DNA from: JAJFFW01 sp038531315
GTDB taxonomy: Bacteria; Pseudomonadota; Alphaproteobacteria; Caulobacterales; Parvularculaceae
Length of the DNA stretch: 39,571 bases
Assembly (NCBI GenBank): GCA_038531315.1
Contig: JBCBBT010000028.1
Location: forward strand, 1 to 39,571
Direction: 5' to 3'
Shown here: positions 32,220 to 39,571 of the stretch, piece after piece
How positions within the stretch are numbered: the first letter of the stretch is position 1
How the letters are laid out: each line of letters opens with the position of its first letter
Translations under genes and position numbers: made by a program
Notes under the pieces: model-generated
Database searches by the model: none
Told to the model about the DNA's origin: nothing
The model's input: the letters and a program-made list of their open reading frames with translations, nothing else

Positions 32220-33698
32220 ATGAGCGAGCCAGCCGCCATTGATGAAAACGTGCGCCCGCCCGGCGACGGCCCCCCGCCGGACGCAGACGGCGGCGACGCG
32301 CTCATCGATGAGGCCCCGTTCAGCGACGACCAGACGCTGTCCGATGCGTTTGTGCGATCGGTCTCCGAAGCGGTCGCCGCCAATGATCCGGACCGCGCGC
32401 AGGAGCTGTGCGCCGAGCTTCACCCGGCCGACCTTGCCGACCTTTTAGGGCTTCTCGGCGAGGAAGAACGCCGCGGCCTGATCGGGCTGTTCGGCGGCGA
32501 GCTTGATTCGGACGTGCTGGCCGAGCTCGACCCTGATCTGACTGAGGGCGTCATCGACGCCATGGCGCCGGACAAGGTCGCCGAAGCCGTCGCCGACATG
32601 GACACCGACGACGCCGCCTTCGTCCTTGAGGAGCTGGCCGAGGAAAAACGTGCGGAGATTCTCGCCGATGTTCCGATTACGGACCGTCTGGCGCTGCACG
32701 CGGCGTTCGATTATCCCGAGGACAGCGCCGGCCGGATGATGCAGCGCGATATCTTCGCGGCGCCGTCCTACTGGACTGTCGGTCAGATCATCGACCGGAT
32801 GCGCGGCGCTGAGGAATTGCCGGACCGGTTTTTCGAGGTCTTCGTGATCGACCCGAGCTTCAAGCCGATCGGCGAGGTGCCGCTATCGGCGCTTTTGCGC
32901 GCACAACGCGACGTCGTCATCAAGGACATTATCCCCGATGTCGAGGTTCGGCGCATTCCCGTCGGCATGGACCAGGAAGAAGTCGCCTATCTGTTTGAGC
33001 AATATAACCTGATCTCAGCGCCGGTGGTTGACGACAGCGAGCGCCTCGTCGGGATGATCACGGTCGACGACGTCGTTGAGATCGTTCACGAGGAAACCCA
33101 CGAAGACATGCTGGCGCTGGCGGGCGTTGAAGCCGACACCGGGCTGTCGGACACGGTTTTGCAGACGGTGCGCTCCCGGTTTTCATGGCTTGCGATCAAT
33201 CTTGGCACCGCGATTCTCGCCTCGCTCGTTATTTCGATGTTCGGCGCCGCCATTGATCAGGTTGTTGCGCTGGCGATCCTGATGCCGATCGTCGCCAGCA
33301 TGGGCGGCAATGCGGGGACGCAAACGCTAACCGTTGCTGTCCGCTCGCTGGCGACCAAGGACCTCACCGGCTCCAACGCGGCGCGAATCATCTGGCGCGA
33401 GGCGTTAGTCGGCGGGCTGAATGGTTTTCTGTTCGCCCTGATCATGGGCGTTCTCGCCGCGATCTGGTACGCGATCGTCTTCGAAGGCGGCGCGCAGGCC
33501 GCGACCCTCGGCGTCGTCGTCGGGGTCGCGATGATCGTCAATCTGCTGGCGGCTGGCCTCGCGGGGATTTTGATCCCCATCGGCCTGCAGCGCGCCGGCG
33601 CGGATCCGGCGGTCTCGTCAGCGGTGTTCGTCACGACCGTGACCGATATTCTCGGATTTCTGGTGTTTCTGGGACTAGCGGCGCTGGTCTTTCTCTAG
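32220..33698 (+). CDS. mgtE: Magnesium transporter MgtE
   Basis: A 492-residue inner-membrane magnesium channel. Domains in order are an acidic N-terminal extension (about 1-45), a helical MgtE-N domain with superhelical repeats (about 45-165), two CBS modules (about 165-300; DVEVRRIPVGMDQEE and ISAPVVDDSERLVGMITVDD) and five C-terminal membrane helices. The pore region is PIVASMGGNAGTQTLTVAVRSLATKDL. In the family the N and CBS domains sense cytosolic magnesium and close the channel. No clear ribosome binding site stands before the ATG, and a terminator-like hairpin is just upstream. Confidence 0.95.
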   Translation: MSEPAAIDENVRPPGDGPPPDADGGDALIDEAPFSDDQTLSDAFVRSVSEAVAANDPDRAQELCAELHPADLADLLGLLGEEERRGLIGLFGGELDSDVLAELDPDLTEGVIDAMAPDKVAEAVADMDTDDAAFVLEELAEEKRAEILADVPITDRLALHAAFDYPEDSAGRMMQRDIFAAPSYWTVGQIIDRMRGAEELPDRFFEVFVIDPSFKPIGEVPLSALLRAQRDVVIKDIIPDVEVRRIPVGMDQEEVAYLFEQYNLISAPVVDDSERLVGMITVDDVVEIVHEETHEDMLALAGVEADTGLSDTVLQTVRSRFSWLAINLGTAILASLVISMFGAAIDQVVALAILMPIVASMGGNAGTQTLTVAVRSLATKDLTGSNAARIIWREALVGGLNGFLFALIMGVLAAIWYAIVFEGGAQAATLGVVVGVAMIVNLLAAGLAGILIPIGLQRAGADPAVSSAVFVTTVTDILGFLVFLGLAALVFL

Positions 33699-33752
33699 CG
33701 GCCAGCGCGCGCTTTCCCTGGCTGACGACGGTGCGGCGTCAGGACCTGAAAA

Positions 33753-34067
33753 CTAGGCAAGGCGGCCAAAGCGGCGCGCCGCAACGAGAACGCCGATAAG
33801 GCCGATCAGAACCATCACAAGGCTCGACGGCTCCGACACGACGATCGGCGGATCGACGGGCGGGTCTTCCGGATCTTCATCGTCGTCTTCGTCCGGCGGT
33901 TCGACGCCGGGCGGGCCGATGGTCGGCGGAATGCCAATGGTCGGCGGAATCTGCGCCGGCGGCAGGGTGGTGTCGGTCGGCGGGAGGAAGAACGGCGTTT
34001 CCGGCGGGAACGCGGGCGGCAGCGCCGTCGCCGTCGGTTGCGGCAAGTCGTTTGGCGGGGCGTTCAA
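33753..34067 (-). CDS. Proline-rich protein with a PEP-CTERM-like sorting tail
   Basis: A 104-residue product, mostly proline-rich (PPTIGIPPTIGPPGVEPPDEDDD), ending in the tripartite tail of exosortase substrates. That tail is VSEPSSL, a membrane helix VMVLIGLIGVLVA, then arginines RRFGR. Such a tail would have the protein cut and handed over at the inner membrane. No N-terminal signal peptide is visible: the called start is a TTG at 34067, and the frame stays open for at least 180 bases upstream without one. So the start is uncertain, or the gene is damaged. No exosortase gene lies in the window. Confidence 0.6.
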   Translation of the reverse strand: MNAPPNDLPQPTATALPPAFPPETPFFLPPTDTTLPPAQIPPTIGIPPTIGPPGVEPPDEDDDEDPEDPPVDPPIVVSEPSSLVMVLIGLIGVLVAARRFGRLA

Positions 34068-34171
34068 GGCCGGCCCGCCCGGCGCAAGGTCCGCGAGTGT
34101 CTTTGGCGCCCGCCCGGCTCCTGCTGGCGCGCCCGGATTATATCCGGCGAGCCGCGCTGGAACGGGGCGGG

Positions 34172-34402
34172 CTATTGAAAAGAATCGCCGCCGGCCCTCC
34201 GTTGGCCCTGGCTGCCGGATCCTTCGTCGCAGCTGACGACAATATCGTTGCGAATGTCGCCCACGGCGCGCGCGTAAAGCTGTTCCAGCTCATCCTTCGA
34301 CAGGCTCTGCTCCGCGTCGCCGCGTTTGCCGAAACCGCCCGTCCAGATGATCGAAAGCGACACGATCAGCGCTGCGATGATGTTTGCGATACCGTTTCCC
34401 AT
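34172..34402 (-). CDS. Small single-span membrane protein, unrecognised
   Basis: A 76-residue product starting MGNGIANIIAALIVSLSIIW, one clear membrane helix near the N-terminus, then a charged part with SLSKDELEQLYARAVGDIRNDIV, helical and probably exposed. GGTGGGAG precedes the ATG by only two bases, which is tight; GTG and TTG starts lie 3 and 4 codons upstream. I do not recognise a family. It precedes the proline-rich gene on the same strand by 104 bases. Confidence 0.5.
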   Translation of the reverse strand: MGNGIANIIAALIVSLSIIWTGGFGKRGDAEQSLSKDELEQLYARAVGDIRNDIVVSCDEGSGSQGQRRAGGDSFQ

Positions 34403-34866
34403 AACTCCCACCAAGTAATTCTGGGCCGCCCCCCAAAGCGGTGGCCCGTTTTGAACCGCCCTTACATTGTCACAGACCTCAAGGCCTTGTGCAAACCCGA
34501 AGAGGACGGCGAATGGCCTGTGACACCCAAGTCTCGTGCCATTTTAGAGACACTGAGGGAATCTTCTGTGTGGTTTCGCCGAATGCGGGCGGACCCTGGC
34601 GGTCACTACCATTGAAAGCGCCATCACCGGGCAGCGCCGGCGGCAAATTTCCAAGCAATTTTAAGGCGCTGGCGCTCGCATGGCGGCGCGGCGGTGCGTT
34701 TTCGCGCCCGACGCCCTCACGGCTCCGCGCCTACACAAAGCGCCATCGGCGTGCTAAACCTTAAGGCTGGGCCTGCATGGGGAGGCCCATCGTGGCGGTT
34801 AATACGCCGGTCGCGCGGTTTTTTTTGGAAAACAGCGCAGGCAGGCGAGGGGAATGGCGGCTGGTG
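34403..34866. other. Intergenic region upstream of the lysozyme gene
   Basis: A 464-base stretch without a supported gene. A plus-strand frame (34441-34764) lacks a good start and motif. The palindrome CAAGGCCTTG lies at about 34480-34489. The frame of the lysozyme gene is open from 34777, but I place its start at 34867. Confidence 0.4.
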
Positions 34867-35838
34867 ATGAAAACTGGCGACACAGGTCTCAATCTTATCA
34901 AGGGCTACGAAGGCCTGCGCATGTCGGCGCATTATGCGCCAAGCGAACAATGGACGGTCGGCTACGGCCACACTGACTCGGCGCGCCATGGCATGAGCGT
35001 CACCGAATCGGACGCTGAGCGGCTCTTGCGCGAGGACGTCGCCCCGATCGAGGCGTTGATCGCCGACACGGTGCGCGCGCCGCTCAACCAGAATGAACAC
35101 GATGCGCTGACGTCGCTGATTTTCAATATCGGCGAAGACAACTGGCGCCGCTCTTCGGTGCTCCGTAAGCTGAACGAAGGCGATAAGCTCGCCGCCGCGC
35201 AGGGTTTTGAGCTCTGGACCAAGGCGCGGGTGAACGGCGAACTGGCGACGCTTGACGGTCTTGTCCGTCGGCGCGCCGCGGAAAAATCGCTGTTTTTGAT
35301 GCCGACCGACGCAACCCTCGTTGTGCCTACATCGGACATTCGTCCCGCCGCTGAATGCGAACTCGATTATGTGTCCGACGACGAATTAAAGGCGAGCCCG
35401 CTCGTTGATTTCGACTCCATCAAGGATGAAAACGCGGCCGCATTATCGCCGGAAGAAAAAGCGGCGCGGGGCCGCGCGCTGTTCGCCGCAACGCAGGCTC
35501 TTTCCGGCGACCCGACGAAAATGATCATCTCCAAAGCCGAAGAGCATGCCGATATGGGCGTCACCGTGGGCGCTTTTCTGTCCGGCATTTTGGCGTTTTC
35601 GCTGACCGGACTTGGCGGGCTCTTGCTTCTCGGTCAGGAATTTCCGGCCGCCGCCGCGGCGATCGGGCTCAATTATGATCGCTTTGCGCTCTTGTTTGAG
35701 AATCTGCCCATGTGGCTCGCCGCCATCGGCGCCGCGATGTGCTATTTCATTCTTTATATTCTCGTGAAACGCGTCGCCCGCCATGACCTGAAACGCCAGC
35801 GCGCCCGCGAAGTCTCGCGATTGCGGATTGCAGAATAG
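34867..35838 (+). CDS. GH24 phage-type lysozyme with C-terminal membrane segments
   Basis: A 323-residue protein with an N-terminal glycoside hydrolase family 24 domain (about 1-140), which cleaves peptidoglycan. GYEGLRMSAHYAP holds the catalytic E15, WTVGYGHTD follows, and NQNEHDALTSLIFNIG is family-typical. A linker of about 90 residues leads to two hydrophobic helices (about 235-255 and 280-300) and a basic tail. No signal peptide is present. The start at 34867 begins the domain; the frame upstream adds 30 unlikely residues. Phage endolysins usually lack these helices, so this is probably a cellular, membrane-attached enzyme. No other phage gene is near. Confidence 0.85.
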   Translation: MKTGDTGLNLIKGYEGLRMSAHYAPSEQWTVGYGHTDSARHGMSVTESDAERLLREDVAPIEALIADTVRAPLNQNEHDALTSLIFNIGEDNWRRSSVLRKLNEGDKLAAAQGFELWTKARVNGELATLDGLVRRRAAEKSLFLMPTDATLVVPTSDIRPAAECELDYVSDDELKASPLVDFDSIKDENAAALSPEEKAARGRALFAATQALSGDPTKMIISKAEEHADMGVTVGAFLSGILAFSLTGLGGLLLLGQEFPAAAAAIGLNYDRFALLFENLPMWLAAIGAAMCYFILYILVKRVARHDLKRQRAREVSRLRIAE

Positions 35839-35901
35839 GCGCAAACGGCCGGCGCGCCCTTCGCCGGCGGCTGACGGGGCGATGAAAGGCTATCACGCAG
35901 C

Positions 35902-36333
35902 GTGACCGTCCATCTTGTCAAACTCAGTGTCGGTACGGAGCATGTCGAAGGGCTTCAGCAATGGGTCCGCAGGCGCGTCGCCTATAACAAAAAGCGCGGC
36001 TGGGGCGCGGTGCATGACCATGTCACGCGGATGTTTCCGCGCCGGCGCGACGATATCCTCGATGGCGGGTCGATTTACTGGGTGATCAAGGGCGTTGTTC
36101 TGGTGCGCCAGAGGATCATTGATCTGAAGGAAGTAAGCGGCGAGGATGGCGTGGCGCGGTGCGCGATCCTGATTGATCCGCCGCTGATCGCCACGCAGGC
36201 GCAACCGCGGCGCGCGTTTCAGGGGTGGCGCTATCTGCCCGTGGAGGACGCGCCGGAAGATATAAAAGGCGACCGGGCGAACGGTGCGCCGCCTGAGCTT
36301 CGGGCAGAACTGGCCGAGCTCGGTTTGCTATGA
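35902..36333 (+). CDS. DUF1489-family protein
   Basis: A 143-residue cytosolic protein of DUF1489, with the typical start HLVKLSVGTEHVEGLQQWV and the segments DDILDGGSIYWVIKGVVLVRQRI and FQGWRYLPVEDAP. The family is confined mostly to alphaproteobacteria and has no assigned function. The start is GTG at 35902. The next gene begins 13 bases after its stop, so the two may be co-transcribed. Confidence 0.9.
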   Translation: MTVHLVKLSVGTEHVEGLQQWVRRRVAYNKKRGWGAVHDHVTRMFPRRRDDILDGGSIYWVIKGVVLVRQRIIDLKEVSGEDGVARCAILIDPPLIATQAQPRRAFQGWRYLPVEDAPEDIKGDRANGAPPELRAELAELGLL

Positions 36334-36346
36334 AGAGGGGCCGGGT

Positions 36347-37141
36347 ATGAAACAAGCAATTGCAGCAATTTCGATGGCTGGCGCGGCGGGCGCCGCGCTG
36401 GTCACAGGCGTCGCGATACAGTCGCCGAATTTCACCGGCTCCGATGTGCCGGCGATCGAGCTTTGGGAGGCGAGCGATCCTGATACGGAGGTTTGCCTAA
36501 GAAGTAATCTGCAGTTCTTCGAGAACGCCAGGCGCGGCTGTTCGAAAAAAGGCGATATTGCCGGTTGGAGCGGCGCGCCGGTCCTTGATAATCGCGGCGC
36601 CGCCGTTTTGTTGAGCCTGTCCCACCCCACGGATTTCACGCGCGACGATCAGATCATCCGGACTTGCGCCGGGTTTACGCGCTTCAGCGAGGCGGGCTGG
36701 TATGCAGCGTCGACAAGTGAGATGCGGCGCGAGGCGTATTTCCAGCGCGCCTGCGGGGCGCTGACTTATTTGCTGGCGGCGCAAAAGCCAGAAAATTCCT
36801 ATTTTGAACGCGGTAAGGCGAGTGCGGAGGATATTCAGTCCTTTTCAAAAGGCCCGCCCTTCCGTATTGCGCCGCGCGCGGCGCTGCCCGCCGAAAGCGA
36901 TCCCGCGACGGTGAGCGAAGGCGAGGACGGCATCTGGAAAGTCGCTGCCGGCGATCAGCAGGCGCAAGTCCAGGAAATCGCACACGCCGATTTCAACGAC
37001 GACGGTCTCGGCGATATCCTCGCTTATGTGGCGCTCGGCGTCAGAGGCGCGTCAGCGCGCGCCGGGCAAATCGGCCTGCTTGAGAAAAAAAGCGAAACCG
37101 GCGCGGTTCGGTTCCGTGAAAAGGTACAAGACGACGGCTAG
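36347..37141 (+). CDS. Exported protein of unknown function with a calcium-loop-like end
   Basis: A 264-residue protein with an N-terminal signal segment or membrane anchor (MKQAIAAISMAGAAGAALVT). Four cysteines in the first half (EVCLRSNLQ, RRGCSKKG, IRTCAGF, QRACGAL) may form disulfides. Near the end, ADFNDDGLGDILAYVALG resembles the aspartate-rich loop of FG-GAP repeats. I do not recognise a family. GAGGGG before ATG 36347 decides the start; the frame is open from 36284. It probably shares a transcript with the DUF1489 gene. Confidence 0.8.
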   Translation: MKQAIAAISMAGAAGAALVTGVAIQSPNFTGSDVPAIELWEASDPDTEVCLRSNLQFFENARRGCSKKGDIAGWSGAPVLDNRGAAVLLSLSHPTDFTRDDQIIRTCAGFTRFSEAGWYAASTSEMRREAYFQRACGALTYLLAAQKPENSYFERGKASAEDIQSFSKGPPFRIAPRAALPAESDPATVSEGEDGIWKVAAGDQQAQVQEIAHADFNDDGLGDILAYVALGVRGASARAGQIGLLEKKSETGAVRFREKVQDDG

Positions 37142-37349
37142 GTCTTCCGCCGGCCATCGTTTCAGGGGTTTTTCTCGCTGTTTAGTTGGTAAACGGCGCA
37201 GTCCGCGCACCTTGCGGCAATCACGCACGCCTAATCGGCCGCCGCCGCCTTTACTAAAATATGACTGAAGTTTTACGCTTCTTTGCAGCGAATACCTAAC
37301 AAATCTTGCAGACTTTGTTTTGGATTTCGCGCATCAATAGGAGGCATAT
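37142..37349. other. Intergenic region before the 100-residue gene
   Basis: A 208-base stretch; its AT-rich second half (about 37240-37340) probably holds the promoter of the next gene, and AGGAGG stands at 37339-37344, 5 bases before the ATG. Confidence 0.4.
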
Positions 37350-37652
37350 ATGAAATCGTTGCTACGGGAACAAAAGGCGCTACAGCGCGCTGAAAAGAAG
37401 TTGCTGCAATTCGGCGTCGCCGCCGGCGCGCTCGCCGGCATGGCGAAAACCGCTGACGCCGCCACGGACACAACCACGGCGAGCGAAGCGGCGCAAACTT
37501 TGTCCGATTTGACCGTTCAGCTTGCAGATGCGTTTGACGCGGCCCATGCAGTGCTTCAAAATGAAGCGCTATTGAGGGGAGCGCAAATCACCGGCGGCGA
37601 CAAGCCGCCCGAGGCACTGGGCGAGGCGATACGGAGAGTTTTCGGGGCATAA
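37350..37652 (+). CDS. Small exported protein, unrecognised
   Basis: A 100-residue protein behind an excellent ribosome binding site (AGGAGG, 5-base spacing). Its first 38 residues form a long, basic-then-hydrophobic segment (KKLLQFGVAAGALAGMAKTADA-A) that may be a signal peptide. The remainder is a helical, alanine-rich domain, TLSDLTVQLADAFDAAHAVLQNEALLRG. I do not recognise a family. It is followed by a membrane-protein gene whose reading frame may begin at the overlapping bases ATAA. Confidence 0.7.
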   Translation: MKSLLREQKALQRAEKKLLQFGVAAGALAGMAKTADAATDTTTASEAAQTLSDLTVQLADAFDAAHAVLQNEALLRGAQITGGDKPPEALGEAIRRVFGA

Positions 37653-37720
37653 CGGACGCCTTTGTCGGCGACCCTGAAGCGTTCCGATATTACGCGCCAG
37701 CACTCGGAATAACGCTGATC

Positions 37721-38245
37721 TTGTGCCTTGCCTCAAAGGTGAGGCCCTTGCTCATTTCAATTTTATTGGTGATCGCCAGTTGGGCGATCACCAAGGTCTG
37801 GCGCATGACCACCCCGATGACGCTAACCGCCGTCCTGATGGTGGTCGACCTGTCATTGATCCTGATTTTTTTCCGTCTTTACCGGCGATCGCGAAGTGCG
37901 GTCTACAAACATATCGGGTTGATCCACTTCTGCTATGTGCTCATTCATCTGTATGGGACGTTTTTCAGCTTTGAAGGCGTTTACATGGGCGTTGCGCAAA
38001 CTGACGCATGGGGGGAGGCCTTCTGGCGGAACCGTATTTTCGATCTGTCGCTGACTTATCTGTTCGGCTCGTCGCTTCTCAGTTTTTCCCTTTTAAAAAG
38101 CAACAGCGCCCGAACCGCCTTCCGCAGGGTCTTTAAGACCGACCGGCTCTACATTGCCGGTTTTGAATTCCCCGGAATTTACTTTTCCGGCCTCTATTTT
38201 CTGCGTGCGTCTGGGAACGTCCGGCCCGCACCCTCGTTAAAGTAG
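37721..38245 (+). CDS. Multi-span membrane protein, unrecognised, start uncertain
   Basis: A 174-residue membrane protein with four to five helices (VRPLLISILLVIASWAIT, TLTAVLMVVDLSLILIFF, HIGLIHFCYVLIHLYGTFF and LTYLFGSSLLSFSLL). The only standard start codon in the open frame is TTG at 37721. However, protein-like sequence continues upstream to 37649 (ITDAFVGDPEAFRYYAPALGI), where ATA overlaps the TAA stop of the previous gene, with GGAGAG about 10 bases before it. An initiation at ATA would be unusual. No family is recognised; the small exported protein before it is a likely partner. Confidence 0.6.
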   Translation: MCLASKVRPLLISILLVIASWAITKVWRMTTPMTLTAVLMVVDLSLILIFFRLYRRSRSAVYKHIGLIHFCYVLIHLYGTFFSFEGVYMGVAQTDAWGEAFWRNRIFDLSLTYLFGSSLLSFSLLKSNSARTAFRRVFKTDRLYIAGFEFPGIYFSGLYFLRASGNVRPAPSLK

Positions 38246-38489
38246 ACTTTTATACTTCACACGAACGCAAGGTTCGCCGCCCCGTGCTTCGTCCTCGGCA
38301 ACCCATTTGGCGACGCACGGTTCCCATCGCCGGCAACGCGACTAAATGAGCTCCCGGCGAGGCTATGTGTCGTTTAGCTGAGCTTTTCGAGATCGGTTTC
38401 TCAAGCGGGCGGCATGCCGCAAGCGAAATCCGGGGCCGCTTGGAAGCGCCCTTGCCTCTGACATAATGTCAGGGGTTAGACTAATCAGC
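38246..38489. other. Intergenic region upstream of the merR-type gene
   Basis: A 244-base stretch without a gene. It contains the palindrome GCGGCATGCCGC (about 38409-38420) and at its end the MerR-type promoter. Confidence 0.45.
38452..38482 (+). promoter_or_regulatory. MerR-type promoter with 19-base spacer and palindromic operator
   Basis: The -35 TTGCCT (38452-38457) and -10 TAGACT (38477-38482) are separated by exactly 19 bases, the hallmark of promoters controlled by MerR regulators. Between them lies the perfect palindrome CTGACAT-A-ATGTCAG (38458-38472). Transcription would start near 38489, one base before the ATG. Confidence 0.82.
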
Positions 38490-39260
38490 ATGTCAGGTCA
38501 GAGATTTCTTCGCATTGGTGAGGTGGCGGCGCGCACGGGGCTGAGCGAACGCATGATCCGCCATTATGAGCGGCTTGGCCTCATTGCGCCGCATCGGTCA
38601 AGCGCCGGGCAACGGCTCTACGATGCGCCAACATTATTGGCGCTGGCCAAGGTTCGCTTGCTGAAAAAGGCCGGTATGCCGCTGGAAAGGATCGAGCGCT
38701 GGCTGTCCAATCCCATGGACGCGCAAGGCCTGATCGAGGCGCATCTTGATTTTCTGAAAAATGAGATGGACCGGCTCGCCGCTGCGATCGCGCTGTTAAA
38801 AGACATCGACGCCGAGATTGCTCGCGAGGGGGGAACGGGCGTTGATCACCTGGCGCGGATCATCGCTGCTGAAGACGATGCCGCCAATGAGGAACGCGCG
38901 CGCGTATTCTTCGAAAAGCACTTCTCAAAAAAACAACATGATGAATGGCGTCAAATGACAGAGCGCCTGAGAACGGTTGTCGATCCCCATGAATATGACG
39001 ACGCCTGGCGCGCCTTGATCGCGGAGATCAAACAGGCCCTGCCGCTCGATCCGTCATCGCGGCGGGCCCAGGCGCTATTGGCGCGTTGGGAAGAGTTGCT
39101 GGCGCCGTTTCGCCAGGTGGCGAGCCCCGAACAACAAGAATTGGCGCGGAAGATGTGGCGCAATGTTGACGAATGGGGCGCGCAAGCGCGCCAGCCGGCG
39201 ACAAAGGAGGTGATGGATTTCGTATCCGCCGCCTACGCTGCAAAACAGAACATGTCATAG
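38490..39260 (+). CDS. MerR-family transcriptional regulator
   Basis: A 256-residue regulator. The N-terminal winged helix reads FLRIGEVAARTGLSERMIRHYERLGLI, then a dimer coiled coil (LIEAHLDFLKNEMDRLAAAIALLKDIDAEI). The large C-terminal part (about 110-256, helical, with KQHDEWRQMTERLR) may be a TipAS-like drug-binding domain; it lacks the cysteine set of metal sensors. I put the start at ATG 38490, because the ATG at 38466 lies inside the palindrome of the promoter. The predicted mRNA is then leaderless. It should regulate itself and the membrane protein gene that follows. Confidence 0.9.
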   Translation: MSGQRFLRIGEVAARTGLSERMIRHYERLGLIAPHRSSAGQRLYDAPTLLALAKVRLLKKAGMPLERIERWLSNPMDAQGLIEAHLDFLKNEMDRLAAAIALLKDIDAEIAREGGTGVDHLARIIAAEDDAANEERARVFFEKHFSKKQHDEWRQMTERLRTVVDPHEYDDAWRALIAEIKQALPLDPSSRRAQALLARWEELLAPFRQVASPEQQELARKMWRNVDEWGAQARQPATKEVMDFVSAAYAAKQNMS

Positions 39261-39297
39261 CGTCTTGCTCACAACCAAAGGCTAACCGGAAAATCTC

Positions 39298-39571
39298 ATG
39301 GCGTTTACTCCTACTACAGAAGAACTAAAGCTTGCCTTAAAACATAATCGGTTGGCGGCTTACGCACGACTGAGAGGGGGCTTTCCGATACCGCTTGCGG
39401 GTGCAACATATTGGGCGGTGCTGGGCGGCGCCGGGTATTATCTGGATCTCGGCGCGTGGGCGCAGATTGCTTTTTATGGCTCAGGCGCAATTTTTCCACT
39501 CGGGCTTTTGTTCGCCGCGTTATTTCGAAATAACTTTATGAAAGACAAAACCGCCGCCGGGTCAGTGCTCC
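39298..39571 (+). CDS. Membrane protein, 3' end beyond the window
   Basis: The open frame starts at ATG 39298 and continues to the last base of the window, so the gene is incomplete. The 91 residues visible begin MAFTPTTEELKLALKHNRLA and show two membrane helices (about 30-50 and 55-75) in ATYWAVLGGAGYYLDL and YGSGAIFPLGLLFAALF. This resembles, weakly, small DUF7010-type membrane proteins; I do not claim it. It follows the merR-type gene by 37 bases and is the natural candidate target of that regulator. Confidence 0.65.
   Translation, partial: MAFTPTTEELKLALKHNRLAAYARLRGGFPIPLAGATYWAVLGGAGYYLDLGAWAQIAFYGSGAIFPLGLLFAALFRNNFMKDKTAAGSVL

Noticed and set aside
34052..34615. Plus-strand frame of 187 codons opposite the proline-rich gene
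   Set aside because: Its product lacks domains; the minus strand carries a credible sorting tail and a membrane-protein start.
34777..35838. Prophage or gene-transfer-agent remnant around the lysozyme
   Set aside because: No capsid, portal, tail, terminase or integrase gene is nearby, and composition matches the neighbours.
38466..38489. ATG at 38466 as the start of the merR-type gene
   Set aside because: It lies inside the promoter palindrome, upstream of the predicted transcript start.

Overview
This window looks like an ordinary chromosomal segment of a GC-rich alphaproteobacterium. The evidence is the gene order xseB-dxs-tlyA, the block nuoHIJKLMN-birA-coaX-rnj-DUF1467, a DUF1489 gene, and a class of palindrome upstream of ahcY that is known from alphaproteobacteria. 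A TonB-like protein, many exported proteins and a possible PEP-CTERM anchor show a Gram-negative envelope. A lineage near Parvularculales or Hyphomonadaceae is my inference, not something the sequence proves. I see no prophage, insertion sequence, CRISPR array, tRNA or rRNA.

Layout. Bases 1-6,085 hold xseB, dxs, a reverse-strand serine hydrolase, tlyA and a TrmA/RlmD-type rRNA methyltransferase (isoprenoid precursor synthesis and RNA modification). Bases 6,133-12,868 are a mosaic of single genes: TonB-like protein, ahcY, a BLUF blue-light receptor, a nucleotide-sugar epimerase-like protein, a DUF2147-like exported protein, thpR, a low-molecular-weight phosphatase and a sirtuin. Bases 12,869-14,611 are gene-poor, but contain a 25-residue mini-gene with a near-perfect ribosome binding site and a strong terminator, plus an EF-hand protein.

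Bases 14,612-28,483 carry respiratory complex I genes. nuoG is separated from nuoH by about 3.7 kb holding a glycosyltransferase, two exported proteins on the reverse strand and a GIN-domain protein. nuoE and nuoF are not upstream of nuoG. From nuoH on, the operon is tight except for a 204-base gap between nuoI and nuoJ, and runs on into birA, coaX, rnj and a DUF1467 gene. A hairpin with a T-run then separates it from mgtE.

Bases 33,699-39,571 are accessory: a proline-rich protein with a PEP-CTERM-like tail, a small membrane protein, a GH24 lysozyme with two C-terminal membrane segments, DUF1489, an exported protein, two unrecognised small genes that may be translationally coupled, and a MerR regulator. 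The MerR gene has a textbook 19-base-spacer promoter that predicts a leaderless mRNA. It sits beside a membrane-protein gene cut by the window end.

The most rewarding items for follow-up are the mini-gene at 13,063, the MerR promoter, the BLUF promoter region with an inverted repeat touching its start codon, the split complex I operon, and short tandem repeats at the 3' ends of several genes, two of which include the stop codon.
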